Shown in pieces: positions 1-8,845 of a stretch of DNA of 64,000 nt (within the stretch, counting starts at the first letter, position 1; every line of letters begins with the position of its first letter). The position numbers and the translations under genes are program-made. The notes beneath the pieces were generated by a model that was not told the origin of the DNA, did not search any database, and saw only the letters and a list, made by a program, of their open reading frames with translations. Source of the stretch: Proteus cibi (GTDB lineage Bacteria > Pseudomonadota > Gammaproteobacteria > Enterobacterales > Enterobacteriaceae); the NCBI RefSeq assembly GCF_003144405.1, contig NZ_PENW01000010.1, positions 62,001 to 126,000 of the forward strand. Direction: 5' to 3'.

Positions 1-58
1 ATTAAAAAATATGGGTTTTGAGTTTTGACGCTTTTTTATTATTACGTTAGTTATTGTT

Positions 59-1531
59 TTAGTTATTGCTCACTTTTTCACATCGAACTAAAGGTTCATC
101 AGGCACAATATTCTCATCCCAAATTCCTTCTTCAATGTCTTCTTGCAATTCTGGATATTGGCGAATATCAAACGTAGGCAGTAAACCGGCTTGTCGTTGC
201 TGGTTATAATCTTTAACTAATTTTAAGGCGACGCCAGATAGCAAGATAATTGCGATTAAATTAGTCATTGCCATTAATCCCATTGAAAGATCGGCCATTT
301 TCCAAACAAGAGGCATATCCGCTAAAGCGCCAAACATGACCATGGCTAAAACCGCTGAACGTAAAAGAAATAGCCCAGTCGTGTGATTACGTCCGAGAAA
401 AATCATATTACTTTCAGCATAAGCATAGTTAGCAATAATAGAGGTAAAAGCGAAGAAGAAAATTGCAATCGCAATAAAGGTACTCCCCCAACCTCCCACA
501 CTAGATGACAATGCCAATTGTGTTAATTGAATACCGTTAATACCATCAGGATAACTATCGAGTACTCCTGATGATAAAATGATCACCGCAGTGGCACTAC
601 AAATAACCAAGGTATCCATAAAAACACCTAGCATTTGAATATAACCTTGAGATGCAGGATGTGGTGGATACGGTGTTGCTGAAGCAGCCGCATTAGGTGC
701 CGATCCCATACCCGCTTCATTAGAAAAGAGACCGCGCTGAATACCTTGAGTCATCGCTTGACTAATGCCATAGCCAATCGCACCCGCGGCAGCTTCTTGT
801 AATCCAAAGGCACTTTTAAAAATTAAAATGAACACTTCGGGTAAGCGTTCAATATGATCTGCAACAACCCAAAATGCTAATAATAAATAAGCGGTTGCCA
901 TAACAGGAACAATTAGCTCAGCAACACGAGCAACCCAACGCAGGCCACCAAAAATAATAAACCCGCTGGTCAATACCAGAAAGATCCCCACATAGAGCGG
1001 ATCAAAATTAAAGGCAGATGCTGTAGCTTGAGCAATCGAATTCGCTTGAACAGCGTTAAAAACTAAGCCAAAAGCGATAATTAAGAAAATGGCGAAGAGA
1101 ACCCCCATCCAGCGCATTTTCAGTCCTTTCGTCATATAATAAGCCGGACCACCACGGTAATTACCATCATCATCTTTTGTTTTATAAAGTTGCGCTAGTG
1201 TGCTTTCTATTAATGATGTCGCCATCCCAATTAAAGCAACTACCCACATCCAAAAAATAGCGCCAGGACCGCCTGCCGTTAAAGCAATCGCGACACCCGT
1301 CAAGTTTCCAGTACCTACACGCGCAGCTAAACTGGTGCATAATGCCTGAAAGGAAGAGATCCCTGATTTATCTGACTTATGGCTATTTTTTAAAATAGAG
1401 AACATATGAGTAAAATGTCGGATTTGTATAAATCCGGTACGGATAGTAAAGTAAATACCGACTCCAAGAAGTAAGTAGATAAGAACATATCCCCATAAAA
1501 TGTTATTCGCAAAGTTTATTAGCCCTGTCAA
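59..1531 (-). CDS. Alanine/glycine:cation symporter (AGCS family, YaaJ-like)
   Basis: Predicted inner-membrane sodium- or proton-coupled importer of alanine or glycine. The 490-residue protein is strongly hydrophobic, with about ten membrane segments. It carries the family signatures TSLAARVGTGNL near residue 67 and SNEAGMGSAPNAA near residue 270. The N-terminus aligns from memory with E. coli YaaJ (NxLWGxVxIYLL), which supports the TTG start at 1531; an AGGGG ribosome-binding site lies about 7 bases upstream. It is transcribed alone, facing away from a 1.3-kb AT-rich gap. The AGCS family is certain; the exact substrate is inferred. Confidence 0.9.
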   Translation of the reverse strand: MTGLINFANNILWGYVLIYLLLGVGIYFTIRTGFIQIRHFTHMFSILKNSHKSDKSGISSFQALCTSLAARVGTGNLTGVAIALTAGGPGAIFWMWVVALIGMATSLIESTLAQLYKTKDDDGNYRGGPAYYMTKGLKMRWMGVLFAIFLIIAFGLVFNAVQANSIAQATASAFNFDPLYVGIFLVLTSGFIIFGGLRWVARVAELIVPVMATAYLLLAFWVVADHIERLPEVFILIFKSAFGLQEAAAGAIGYGISQAMTQGIQRGLFSNEAGMGSAPNAAASATPYPPHPASQGYIQMLGVFMDTLVICSATAVIILSSGVLDSYPDGINGIQLTQLALSSSVGGWGSTFIAIAIFFFAFTSIIANYAYAESNMIFLGRNHTTGLFLLRSAVLAMVMFGALADMPLVWKMADLSMGLMAMTNLIAIILLSGVALKLVKDYNQQRQAGLLPTFDIRQYPELQEDIEEGIWDENIVPDEPLVRCEKVSNN

Positions 1532-2337
1532 ATTAATCCCCTTATATAATAACGTATATAACCTATCCTTACATCGCTATTGAAATAAAAAAGTCAGCAG
1601 ATATCGTGTAATTGAGTCAATTACTGATCCGAATCCGTCTTAAAGTAATATCAAAAATTACTGTGTGAAAAGCGAACTAAATGTAACACAATATTGTGTG
1701 AGATGTATATTTTTTGTTTATTTTTTTACATGTTATTATTTTAATTTAATTATCTCGTTAACTAAAATAAACAATATTGAAAAATAAAAAAACCATACAT
1801 ATCATTAGGATAAATAATTGTTTATTTATTTTATTAACTTGAAAAAGTAAAGTAAATACTTTAGTCATTAAGTTAATCAGTCATTTTAGAAAAAACAATA
1901 AACAGATTAAAAAAACATCAATTAATAATATTTTCTATTTGTCTAAATATAAGATTTAAATGAACTATTAAAGTGATTAATTAAGACCTTTTCTAATCTT
2001 CAATTTAACATTTTAGTAATTAACATTTGAGAAATAAACATTTTTACTCCAATTAACAATAAATACTTTATATTGTTGACTCAATAAAATGCTTTAATAT
2101 TAATAAGATATTAAGATAAGATAAAAAATAAACTTTACATTTTTATTTTATCACACCTAGTTAATGTATTATTTCTAACATGGTTTGTGATCTTTCATTT
2201 TTAATGAATACTCTTGGTTAGTTTCTCTTCTCTTTTTTATTCACTTGTTATTCATTAATAACCCTAATTTTTTTTAATACTAATTAATGTTTAATAACAT
2301 TTGGTTTCATATTAATAAAAAAATCTATAATCACGTA
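1532..2337. other. AT-rich intergenic region, no gene seen
   Basis: About 800 bases of very AT-rich DNA between the symporter gene and the probable ArcZ RNA. No open reading frame with a convincing ribosome-binding site was found. The symporter promoter should lie near 1540-1700. Isolated TGTGA half-sites occur (for example near 2186) but without a paired half, so no CRP site is called. Confidence 0.5.
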
Positions 2338-2435
2338 AGTTTACCTATTAACCATTTGGTTAATTTTATTTATACTATGTTTTTCCCTGGTGTTGTATTA
2401 TTTTTCGCCCTGTTTCCCCAACAGGGCATTTTTTT
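2338..2435 (+). ncRNA. arcZ: Probable ArcZ Hfq-dependent small RNA
   Basis: The stretch 2384-2395 reads TTCCCTGGTGTTG-like, matching the conserved seed of the processed form of enterobacterial ArcZ (CCCUGGUGUUG). It is followed after a short linker by an intrinsic terminator: an 8-bp stem 2407-2414/2420-2427, a 5-base loop and a run of seven T to 2435. ArcZ ends in the same way (seed, spacer, GC-rich hairpin, U-tract). A TATAAT box at 2326-2331, with a TTGGTT-like element about 19 bases before it, suggests a start near 2338; the 5' end is uncertain. In E. coli ArcZ activates rpoS and represses flhDC. Here it is not beside arcB/elbB. Confidence 0.75.
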
Positions 2436-2876
2436 ATCTCAATATTTCAGTATGTTAATATAACCCCTTGTCAAATAATATAAAATAAAAACAAATGAAA
2501 TATCCAATTGATAAATTAACATTATTCACCTATTTTCAATGCAAAATCTCGCACTCTTTTCATTGATCTAAATCAAATTAAACATTCATATTATTTACTC
2601 TTTTCATAGGTAAATTGCTTTTCTCTCTATTTTAAAGTCTATTTAATCAGAGATAAAAATGCTCGTTTTATCATTTGTCTTATTTGGAACACCCATAAAG
2701 TGGTATAACAATTAGAGCTGAATAAGATTTTATTGTTATATTTAATGTGCTTGATTAAAAATCGTCCTAAATAAAGTACATTATCTTTACTCTACATTAA
2801 TGATTAATATCTTTATTTACTTGCATTAATAAGCACACTCTTTTACCTTACTTATATTGTTATTGAGGGAAAGATA
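2436..2876. other. AT-rich intergenic region upstream of holE
   Basis: About 440 bases without a supported gene. The holE promoter is expected here. A short reading frame at about 2659-2712 (18 codons, hydrophobic) has no Shine-Dalgarno sequence and is not called. Confidence 0.4.
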
Positions 2877-3110
2877 ATGAGTTATAACCTTTCAGAATTA
2901 ACACAAGAAGAAAAAGACAAGCTGAATATAAGCTTAGCCGCTTCAGGCGTCGCTTTTAAAGAGCGCTATAACATGCCCGTTGTAGCCGATGCTGTTTTAA
3001 GAGAACAACCTCAAGCTTTTCAAGCCTTCTTTCAAGAAAGGCTGGTATTTTATCGTGCAAGAAGCCAGCACTATTCTCGTTTACCCTATGAACCGCCGGT
3101 AAAAAAATAG
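2877..3110 (+). CDS. holE: DNA polymerase III theta subunit
   Basis: Small accessory subunit of the replicative polymerase core, which binds and stabilises the epsilon proofreading exonuclease. The 77-residue protein matches the family length (76 in E. coli). It contains the highly conserved block AGVAFKERYNMPV (about residues 23-35), then REQP and a terminal SRLPYEP motif, all shared with E. coli HolE as remembered. The start is preceded by a GAGGGAAAG ribosome-binding site. It is monocistronic, ending at a bidirectional terminator shared with yebF. Confidence 0.95.
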   Translation: MSYNLSELTQEEKDKLNISLAASGVAFKERYNMPVVADAVLREQPQAFQAFFQERLVFYRARSQHYSRLPYEPPVKK

Positions 3111-3144
3111 TCAAACACGCTCTGCTATTTTTAGCTTGGTAAAA

Positions 3145-3176
3145 AAAAAGAGATAAACCTTGGTTTATCTCTTTTT
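3145..3176. terminator. Bidirectional intrinsic terminator holE/yebF
   Basis: Perfect 15-bp inverted repeat (arms 3145-3159 and 3162-3176) with AGAGATAAACC cores and terminal A and T runs, so that it gives a U-tract in either direction. It lies between the convergent holE and yebF genes. Confidence 0.85.
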
Positions 3177-3215
3177 CTTTCAATAGATTAACTACAACCC
3201 ACTATTACCGATCTA

Positions 3216-3605
3216 TTATTTAGGAGAAACATAAGTAATAGTATTGTCATCACAATTGACTTGAACATTGTAACGAAGATCTGTTCTCGCCCCTCTTACA
3301 TTCAATACCATCTGATAGCTATTATCCATCTTGATAACTTCATTAGCATTAATACTTGCAACAGGTTTTGGTCCTAATGCATTTTTATCATCTTGCCAGC
3401 GAGGTAAACGATTTTGTAAATAATCATTTTTTACTCTTGTAACAAGTTGATTATTATCTAAATTAACACAACTCGCAAAGGGAGCAGAGCGCACAATATC
3501 TTTATTAACCTTTTCGATACTTTCTGCAGATGCTCCAAAAGAAACAGCAAGTAAAAGACCTGCTCCAAGTATCCCTGTTTGACCAACAAACTTGCTTAAT
3601 TTCAT
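3216..3605 (-). CDS. yebF: YebF family secreted protein
   Basis: Small protein with a Sec signal peptide (residues 1-27, cleavage after SFGASA) and a mature domain with two cysteines (C46 and C118 approximately), as in E. coli YebF. Matching blocks are the DYLQNRLPRWQDD stretch near residue 61 and the LNVRGARTDLRYNVQVNC stretch near residue 101. YebF is known to reach the medium through the outer membrane; its role is unclear. The start is supported by a GGGAGG ribosome-binding site 5 bases upstream. The length of 129 residues is slightly above the E. coli protein (118). Confidence 0.85.
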   Translation of the reverse strand: MKLSKFVGQTGILGAGLLLAVSFGASAESIEKVNKDIVRSAPFASCVNLDNNQLVTRVKNDYLQNRLPRWQDDKNALGPKPVASINANEVIKMDNSYQMVLNVRGARTDLRYNVQVNCDDNTITYVSPK

Positions 3606-3701
3606 ATAACCTCCCGAAAATATCCTTTAAAACAGGATGTGTTTCCATTAAGCATAGCACAGGGTTAATAACACAATTGTGACATTTGTTAAAAATTTGT
3701 T

Positions 3702-3884
3702 TTATTCATTCTCATCATCAAATACGATAGAAACTGATTCGCGGGTTGTATGTTTCTCTCTTAATTCTTGAGCGACTAACTGAATTGCCTCTCCGCTGCT
3801 CATTCCATCCGCCATTAGAGATTGAATTTTTTCTACTGCTTTTTGCTGCTCTTCATGTGTTAATGTAGGCATTCCTAGAAACAT
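3702..3884 (-). CDS. yoaH: YoaH family small protein
   Basis: A 60-residue conserved protein of unknown function. It resembles E. coli YoaH closely ([17 protein letters not shown] near residue 8, [12 protein letters not shown] near residue 27, acidic C-terminus). As in E. coli it lies divergently next to pabB, so the context supports the call. The N-terminal half is probably helical; the acidic tail (DDENE) is typical. Nothing in the sequence gives a biochemical role. Confidence 0.9.
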   Translation of the reverse strand: MFLGMPTLTHEEQQKAVEKIQSLMADGMSSGEAIQLVAQELREKHTTRESVSIVFDDENE

Positions 3885-3996
3885 AATGTTACTCTTATCT
3901 TTATTAACGTCTATTTTGTATTTACATGAATGTAATCTGTTTGATTACAATTTATTGTGCGAATAATACAACACACTTTGTTTACATGGTCATAAG

Positions 3997-5382
3997 ATGG
4001 ATATGCAATTACAACAACGTGAATTAACTTATACCCCTGATCTAGCACTGCGGGTATTTTCTCCTATTGCGTCATTGCCTTGGTCTAGTTTACTTCATTC
4101 TGGCTTTGCCGAACATCCTCATAATCGTTTTGATATTGTTGTCTCCGATCCTGCTGTGACTTTAGAAACTCGCAAACAAACAACAACGATCAAAGAAAAA
4201 AATGGCACCGTAAAACGCGCCAAAAAAGATCCCTTTACGCTTATTCAATCTGTGTTAGAACAGTTCAATTTTCACCCAGAACATAATGAATCATTGCCTT
4301 TTTTGGGGGGCGCTTTAGGTATCTGGAGTTATGATTTAGGTCGTCGCTTTGAAAACTTACCTGAAATAGCGAAAAATGAGCTTAATTTCGCAGATATGGC
4401 AATTGGTATTTATGATTGGGCACTAATTGTTGATCATCACTTAAAAAAAGCCACTTTAATTAGCTATCACAGCATTGATGAACGATTACAGTGGTTAGAA
4501 AGCCAAACTACTCCATCTCTTGATTCGCCATTTACCTTAACAACAGATTGGCAATCAAACATCAGTAGTGATGAATATAACGAGAAAATTGCTAAAATTC
4601 ATCAATACTTACTTTCGGGTGACTGCTATCAAGTTAATTTGGCACAACGTTTTTGTGCAAACTATACTGGCAGTGAATGGAATGCATTCTTGACATTAAA
4701 TAAAGCTAATAAAGCGCCATTCTCTTCTTTTATGTGTTTACCCAACAATTTTGTGATGAGTATTTCACCTGAACGCTTTATTCATTTAGCTGATCATCAA
4801 ATAGAAACACGCCCAATAAAAGGAACACTACCTCGTAAAGCATCACCAAAAGAAGACGATGAACAAGCCGAGTTATTAGCAAACTCGCGAAAAGATCGCG
4901 CTGAAAACTTGATGATTGTCGATTTGATGCGTAATGATATTGGCAAAGTTGCAGTAACTGGCACTGTAAAAGTACCCGAGTTATTTGTCGTTGAGCGTTT
5001 CCCTGCAGTACATCATTTAGTCAGTACGATTACGGCGCAGTTACCTTCTCATTTAACAGCCACGGATTTATTAAGAGCCGCTTTCCCTGGCGGTTCTATC
5101 ACCGGAGCGCCCAAAATCAGAGCAATGGAGATCATCGAGGAGCTTGAACCTCATCGTCGCCATGGATACTGTGGTGCAATTGGTTATATCAGTTTTTGTG
5201 GCACAATGGACACCAATATCAGCATCCGTACTTTATTGACTGAAAAAAATAAAATTTACTGCTGGGCGGGCGGTGGTATTGTTGCTGATAGCGTTGCTGA
5301 AAAAGAGTACCAAGAAACATTCGATAAACTTGGGCAAATATTAACTGTTTTAAGTGAGTCTACTATCGATGACACCCATTGA
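3997..5382 (+). CDS. pabB: Aminodeoxychorismate synthase component I
   Basis: With the glutaminase PabA it converts chorismate and glutamine to 4-amino-4-deoxychorismate, the precursor of p-aminobenzoate for folate. The 461 residues comprise an N-terminal anthranilate-synthase-like region (about 1-150) and a chorismate-binding domain (about 190-455). The PIKGT motif at 273-277 carries the PabB-specific lysine. SPERF (257-261), FPGGSITGAPK (about 363) and the GGGIVADS-type ending (about 426) are also present. Its 3' end overlaps nudL, suggesting co-transcription. Divergent from yoaH. Confidence 0.95.
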   Translation: MDMQLQQRELTYTPDLALRVFSPIASLPWSSLLHSGFAEHPHNRFDIVVSDPAVTLETRKQTTTIKEKNGTVKRAKKDPFTLIQSVLEQFNFHPEHNESLPFLGGALGIWSYDLGRRFENLPEIAKNELNFADMAIGIYDWALIVDHHLKKATLISYHSIDERLQWLESQTTPSLDSPFTLTTDWQSNISSDEYNEKIAKIHQYLLSGDCYQVNLAQRFCANYTGSEWNAFLTLNKANKAPFSSFMCLPNNFVMSISPERFIHLADHQIETRPIKGTLPRKASPKEDDEQAELLANSRKDRAENLMIVDLMRNDIGKVAVTGTVKVPELFVVERFPAVHHLVSTITAQLPSHLTATDLLRAAFPGGSITGAPKIRAMEIIEELEPHRRHGYCGAIGYISFCGTMDTNISIRTLLTEKNKIYCWAGGGIVADSVAEKEYQETFDKLGQILTVLSESTIDDTH

Positions 5383-5932
5383 TACTTTTATCAATCGTTT
5401 TCAACTCACATTACCTGATGACAAGGTAAATCAGCCTCTTCATGCACAAAAATCGGCAGCCGTCTTGCTGCCGATTATCAATAAACCTAACCCAACATTA
5501 TTACTAACGGAACGCGCATCAACGTTACGCTCTCATGCAGGGCAAGTCGCTTTACCGGGCGGTAAGCGTGATCCTGAAGATAGCAACCTTATTGCAACCG
5601 CACTAAGGGAAGCGCATGAAGAAGTGGCGATCCCACCCAATGCCGTATCCGTTATTGGTCAGTTAGCCCCTTTACAAAGTTCTAGCGGATACTTAGTCAC
5701 GCCGATTGTGGGTGTTATTCCTGCGGGTTTACCTTTACGCCATAACCCCGCTGAAGTCGCCTCTATCTTTGAAATGCCACTAAGCCATGTACTTAATGCC
5801 CAACATTATCAGCCATTAGATTTTCATCGTGCTGGCGAAAATCACCGTATCTACTTTTATCCTTATAATGGGCATCTTGTCTGGGGATTAACCGCGGCTA
5901 TTTTGCATAGACTCGCTCTGCATATTACTTAA
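5354..5932 (+). CDS. nudL: Nudix hydrolase, CoA pyrophosphatase-like
   Basis: Predicted pyrophosphohydrolase of CoA or related nucleotides. The Nudix box lies at about residues 70-92 (GG, E, REAHEE, ordered as GX5EX7REUXEEXGU), and the upstream HAGQVALPGG segment is typical of the NudL/CoAse group. The N-terminus overlaps pabB by 29 bases. The GTG at 5354 gives the same length as the E. coli homologue, but an ATG at 5369 is an equally possible start. It lies in the same order as E. coli pabB-nudL-sdaA. Confidence 0.9.
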   Translation: MSLLSMTPIDTFINRFQLTLPDDKVNQPLHAQKSAAVLLPIINKPNPTLLLTERASTLRSHAGQVALPGGKRDPEDSNLIATALREAHEEVAIPPNAVSVIGQLAPLQSSSGYLVTPIVGVIPAGLPLRHNPAEVASIFEMPLSHVLNAQHYQPLDFHRAGENHRIYFYPYNGHLVWGLTAAILHRLALHIT

Positions 5933-6116
5933 CACGCTATTTTATATTCAGTCTGTGCTTTTTATCACCGCCTTCACAACTCTACTTAGCTATTTTAAAA
6001 AAATGTTGTAAACTACATCATTAACGGGACGATATAATCGTAAAAACGATCCCTTTACTATAAATAACTATATTTTATTCTTTTTAACCCTCTCTCTTAT
6101 TATTAAGGAGTCTGAC

Positions 6117-7478
6117 GTGATTAGCGTTTTCGACATGTTTAAAGTGGGCATCGGACCATCTAGCTCTCACACCGTAGGGCCAATGAAAGCGGGTAAAGAA
6201 TTTGTCGATGATTTAGTCAGCCAGGAATTGATTGCGTCTGTCACTCGCGTAGCTGTTGATGTTTACGGCTCCTTGTCTTTGACAGGCAAAGGTCACCATA
6301 CTGATATCGCCATTATTATGGGGTTAGCAGGTAATGCACCAGCGACTGTCGATATTGACAGCATTCCCGGTTTTATTCGTGAAGTTGAAGAAACTGGCAA
6401 ACTACCATTAGCAAACGGCTTAAAAGTGGTCGATTTCCCAGCAGAAAGCATGCATTTCAGCAATGACAACCTATCATTGCATGAAAATGGCATGACAATC
6501 CATGCTTTCGCTGGCGACAAAGAAGTCTATAGAAAAACGTATTACTCTATTGGTGGTGGTTTTATCGTTGATGAAGAAAACTTCGGTAAATCAACATTAA
6601 ATAGTAAGCCTGTTTCATACCCTTATGCTAGCGCAGAAGAGTTATTAAAGCACTGTAAAGAAACGGGTTTATCCATTTCTAGCTTAATGATGAAAAATGA
6701 GCTGGATCTGCATACTCAAGCAGAAATTAATGCTTATTTCGCTGATGTTTATAAAACAATGCAAGAGTGTATTGAACACGGTTTAAATACTGAAGGCGTA
6801 TTACCGGGGCCATTACGTGTACCACGTCGTGCAGCCGCATTAAATCGCTTATTAACATCAAGCAACAGCCTGTCAAACGATCCAATGAAAGTGGTTGATC
6901 TGATCAATATGTTTGCACTGGCAGTAAATGAAGAAAACGCAGCCGGTGGACGCGTTGTCACAGCACCAACAAATGGTGCATGTGGGATCGTTCCTGCGGT
7001 ATTAGCTTACTACGATCGTTGCATAGAACCTGTTACACAAGAAACCTACTTACGCTATTTCTTAGCATCCGGCGCCATTGGTATTCTTTACAAAATGAAT
7101 GCTTCTATTTCAGGTGCTGAAGTCGGTTGTCAAGGCGAAGTTGGCGTAGCTTGTTCAATGGCCGCTGCGGGTCTTGCTGAATTATTAGGTGGAAGTCCAG
7201 AGCAAGTCTGTATTGCTGCTGAAATCGGTATGGAACACAACCTTGGTTTAACTTGTGACCCTGTTGCAGGTCAAGTTCAAGTTCCTTGTATTGAACGTAA
7301 TGCTATTGCTTCAGTTAAAGCTGTTAATGCCGCACGTATGGCAATCCGTCGTACCAGTGAACCTCGTGTTTCTCTCGATAAGGTCATTGAAACCATGTAT
7401 GAAACGGGTAAAGATATGAATGCTAAATACCGCGAAACATCTCGCGGTGGTCTTGCAATCAAAGTACAGTGTGACTAA
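6117..7478 (+). CDS. sdaA: L-serine dehydratase 1
   Basis: Iron-sulfur enzyme deaminating L-serine to pyruvate and ammonia. The 453-residue single-chain form has an N-terminal beta domain (starting MISVFDMFKVGIGPSSSHT) and a C-terminal alpha domain. Cysteines expected to hold the 4Fe-4S cluster are in NGACG (about 287), GCQGEVGVACS (about 340) and LTCDP (about 380). The start codon is GTG at 6117, with an AAGGAG ribosome-binding site 6 bases before it. Monocistronic, followed by a strong terminator. Located after nudL as in E. coli. Confidence 0.95.
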   Translation: MISVFDMFKVGIGPSSSHTVGPMKAGKEFVDDLVSQELIASVTRVAVDVYGSLSLTGKGHHTDIAIIMGLAGNAPATVDIDSIPGFIREVEETGKLPLANGLKVVDFPAESMHFSNDNLSLHENGMTIHAFAGDKEVYRKTYYSIGGGFIVDEENFGKSTLNSKPVSYPYASAEELLKHCKETGLSISSLMMKNELDLHTQAEINAYFADVYKTMQECIEHGLNTEGVLPGPLRVPRRAAALNRLLTSSNSLSNDPMKVVDLINMFALAVNEENAAGGRVVTAPTNGACGIVPAVLAYYDRCIEPVTQETYLRYFLASGAIGILYKMNASISGAEVGCQGEVGVACSMAAAGLAELLGGSPEQVCIAAEIGMEHNLGLTCDPVAGQVQVPCIERNAIASVKAVNAARMAIRRTSEPRVSLDKVIETMYETGKDMNAKYRETSRGGLAIKVQCD

Positions 7479-7497
7479 TTAACACGATTTAGACGAA

Positions 7498-7524
7498 AAG
7501 CCATTCATTTTGAATGGCTTTTTT
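7498..7524 (+). terminator. sdaA intrinsic terminator
   Basis: 10-bp stem AAGCCATTCA/TGAATGGCTT with a 3-base loop, then TTTT, 20 bases after the sdaA stop codon. Confidence 0.9.
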
Positions 7525-7885
7525 ATTTTAGCGACTTGATTACAATCATCGTTTAACTCTTAGATAACTAAAGATAATAATCATAAAATACACATTTAAA
7601 ATTAAGTAATATATTTTTTATAACGTAAATCTTTCTTATTTTCCTATATTAAATACAAGCATTAAATATACGTATTAAATATAGGCTCATTTAATATTCA
7701 TTTAATTTTGTAGAAAATAAAGCTTATAATTTTCAGGTGTATTCATTTCTATAAAAATAGAGTTTTTATTATAAAAATAATTAAAACCCATTACTTATTA
7801 TACGGTTAATTATTCATCACATTGAAAATTATCATTTTTTTAACATCTGATGATTATTTATAATATACATAAAGTCGCCAAACTT
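7525..7885. other. AT-rich intergenic region sdaA-mntP
   Basis: About 360 bases of AT-rich DNA with no supported gene; it leads into the Fur-box and riboswitch region of mntP. Confidence 0.4.
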
Positions 7886-7904
7886 AATAATGATAATTAT
7901 TATC
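7886..7904 (+). promoter_or_regulatory. Predicted Fur box upstream of mntP
   Basis: The 19-mer here matches the Fur consensus GATAATGATAATCATTATC at 17 of 19 positions (mismatches at positions 1 and 13). It lies 17 bases before a TATAAT hexamer (7921-7926) that could be the mntP -10 box, so bound Fur would cover the -35 region. Iron (or manganese) loaded Fur is therefore predicted to repress transcription of the riboswitch-mntP unit. Confidence 0.7.
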
Positions 7905-7967
7905 AATATTATCTTTGAAATATAATAAATAATATGTTGCCTTTCCAAAATAATATGTTATCTTCTG

Positions 7968-8160
7968 CACCAAGTCATTGGGGAGTAGCCTGTCTTAAAA
8001 TAAGAAATATTATTTTAAGAAACCTGTATCAACATACTCGCTTATTTTCATCTAGCGTGGTGCAGGTGCCGTAATACGGTTGGCAAGACCATAGACACAT
8101 AATTGTACTTCTTTGGTTGGGGGTCAATTGTGTGTATATGGAAATACCCCAACCGAGGCT
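7968..8160 (+). promoter_or_regulatory. yybP-ykoY manganese riboswitch with SD-sequestering hairpin
   Basis: The core GGGGAGTAGCC at 7980-7990 is the hallmark of the yybP-ykoY Mn2+ aptamer. The second conserved part, AACATACTCGC (8031-8041) and GGCAAGACCAT (8082-8092), follows at the usual places. After the aptamer, 8111-8122 can pair with 8147-8158 to form a 12-bp hairpin. Its 3' arm includes the GAGG (8155-8158) that serves as ribosome-binding site for the mntP ATG at 8166. The visible logic is translational: without ligand the site would be hidden, with Mn2+ it would be freed. Confidence 0.92.
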
Positions 8161-8165
8161 TTATT

Positions 8166-8753
8166 ATGAGTTTCTACGCTACTATCATTCTCGCCCTTGC
8201 CCTTTCAATGGACGCTTTTGCTGTCGCTGTCTGTAAAGGTGCCACACTACATAAACCTCGTTTTCGCGAAGCACTCCGCACTGGATTTATATTCGGTATT
8301 ATTGAAGCCAGCACACCTGTTATTGGTTGGGCTCTAGGTTTATATACAAGCCAATATATTATTCAATGGGATCACTGGGTTGCCTTTGGATTACTGTTTG
8401 TACTGGGTAGCCGGATGATTTATCAAAGCTTAAAACGTGATGATGAGTGCCCTTGTGAAGAAGAAGCCCCACAACGCCACGGCTCACTGTCTTTAATCGC
8501 AACAGGTATTGCAACAAGCCTTGATGCAATGGCAATTGGTGTCGGTTTAGCGTTCCTTCAAGTCAATATTGTTCATACCGCAATGACAATTGGCATGATG
8601 ACGATGATCATGGCAACTTTGGGTATGCTAATTGGTCGTTATATTGGTCCAGTACTTGGGAAAAAAGCAGAGATTATTGGTGGGATCGTATTAATTGCTA
8701 TCGGCTTTAATATTGTATTTGAACACTTAGAATTATTCATGTACGCAAAATAA
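8166..8753 (+). CDS. mntP: Manganese efflux pump MntP
   Basis: Inner-membrane exporter of Mn2+. The 195-residue protein has six predicted membrane segments and the two family repeats with conserved acidic motifs, [12 protein letters not shown] near residue 12 and [12 protein letters not shown] near residue 118. A CPCEEE cytoplasmic loop lies near residue 94. An upstream in-frame start at 8103 falls inside the riboswitch, so the ATG at 8166 is preferred; it gives the E. coli-like N-terminus. Expression is predicted to depend on the Mn2+ riboswitch and the Fur box. Confidence 0.95.
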   Translation: MSFYATIILALALSMDAFAVAVCKGATLHKPRFREALRTGFIFGIIEASTPVIGWALGLYTSQYIIQWDHWVAFGLLFVLGSRMIYQSLKRDDECPCEEEAPQRHGSLSLIATGIATSLDAMAIGVGLAFLQVNIVHTAMTIGMMTMIMATLGMLIGRYIGPVLGKKAEIIGGIVLIAIGFNIVFEHLELFMYAK

Positions 8754-8772
8754 TCGCTAATAAAGCATATTA

Positions 8773-8809
8773 AAAAGCTTAGGTTTAAAATATCACGACC
8801 TAAGCTTTT
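8773..8809. terminator. Bidirectional terminator mntP/rlmA
   Basis: 12-bp inverted repeat AAAAGCTTAGGT (8773-8784) / ACCTAAGCTTTT (8798-8809), flanked by A and T runs, between convergent genes. Confidence 0.85.
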
Positions 8810-8845
8810 TTATTAACTTCACAAAATACCTTTTATTTCACTTTA

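Noticed and set aside
2659-2712. Short hydrophobic micro-ORF upstream of holE
   Set aside because: No Shine-Dalgarno sequence and very AT-rich context; likely chance.
8103-8165. N-terminal extension of MntP
   Set aside because: It lies inside the riboswitch expression platform, and the ATG at 8166 fits the family start.
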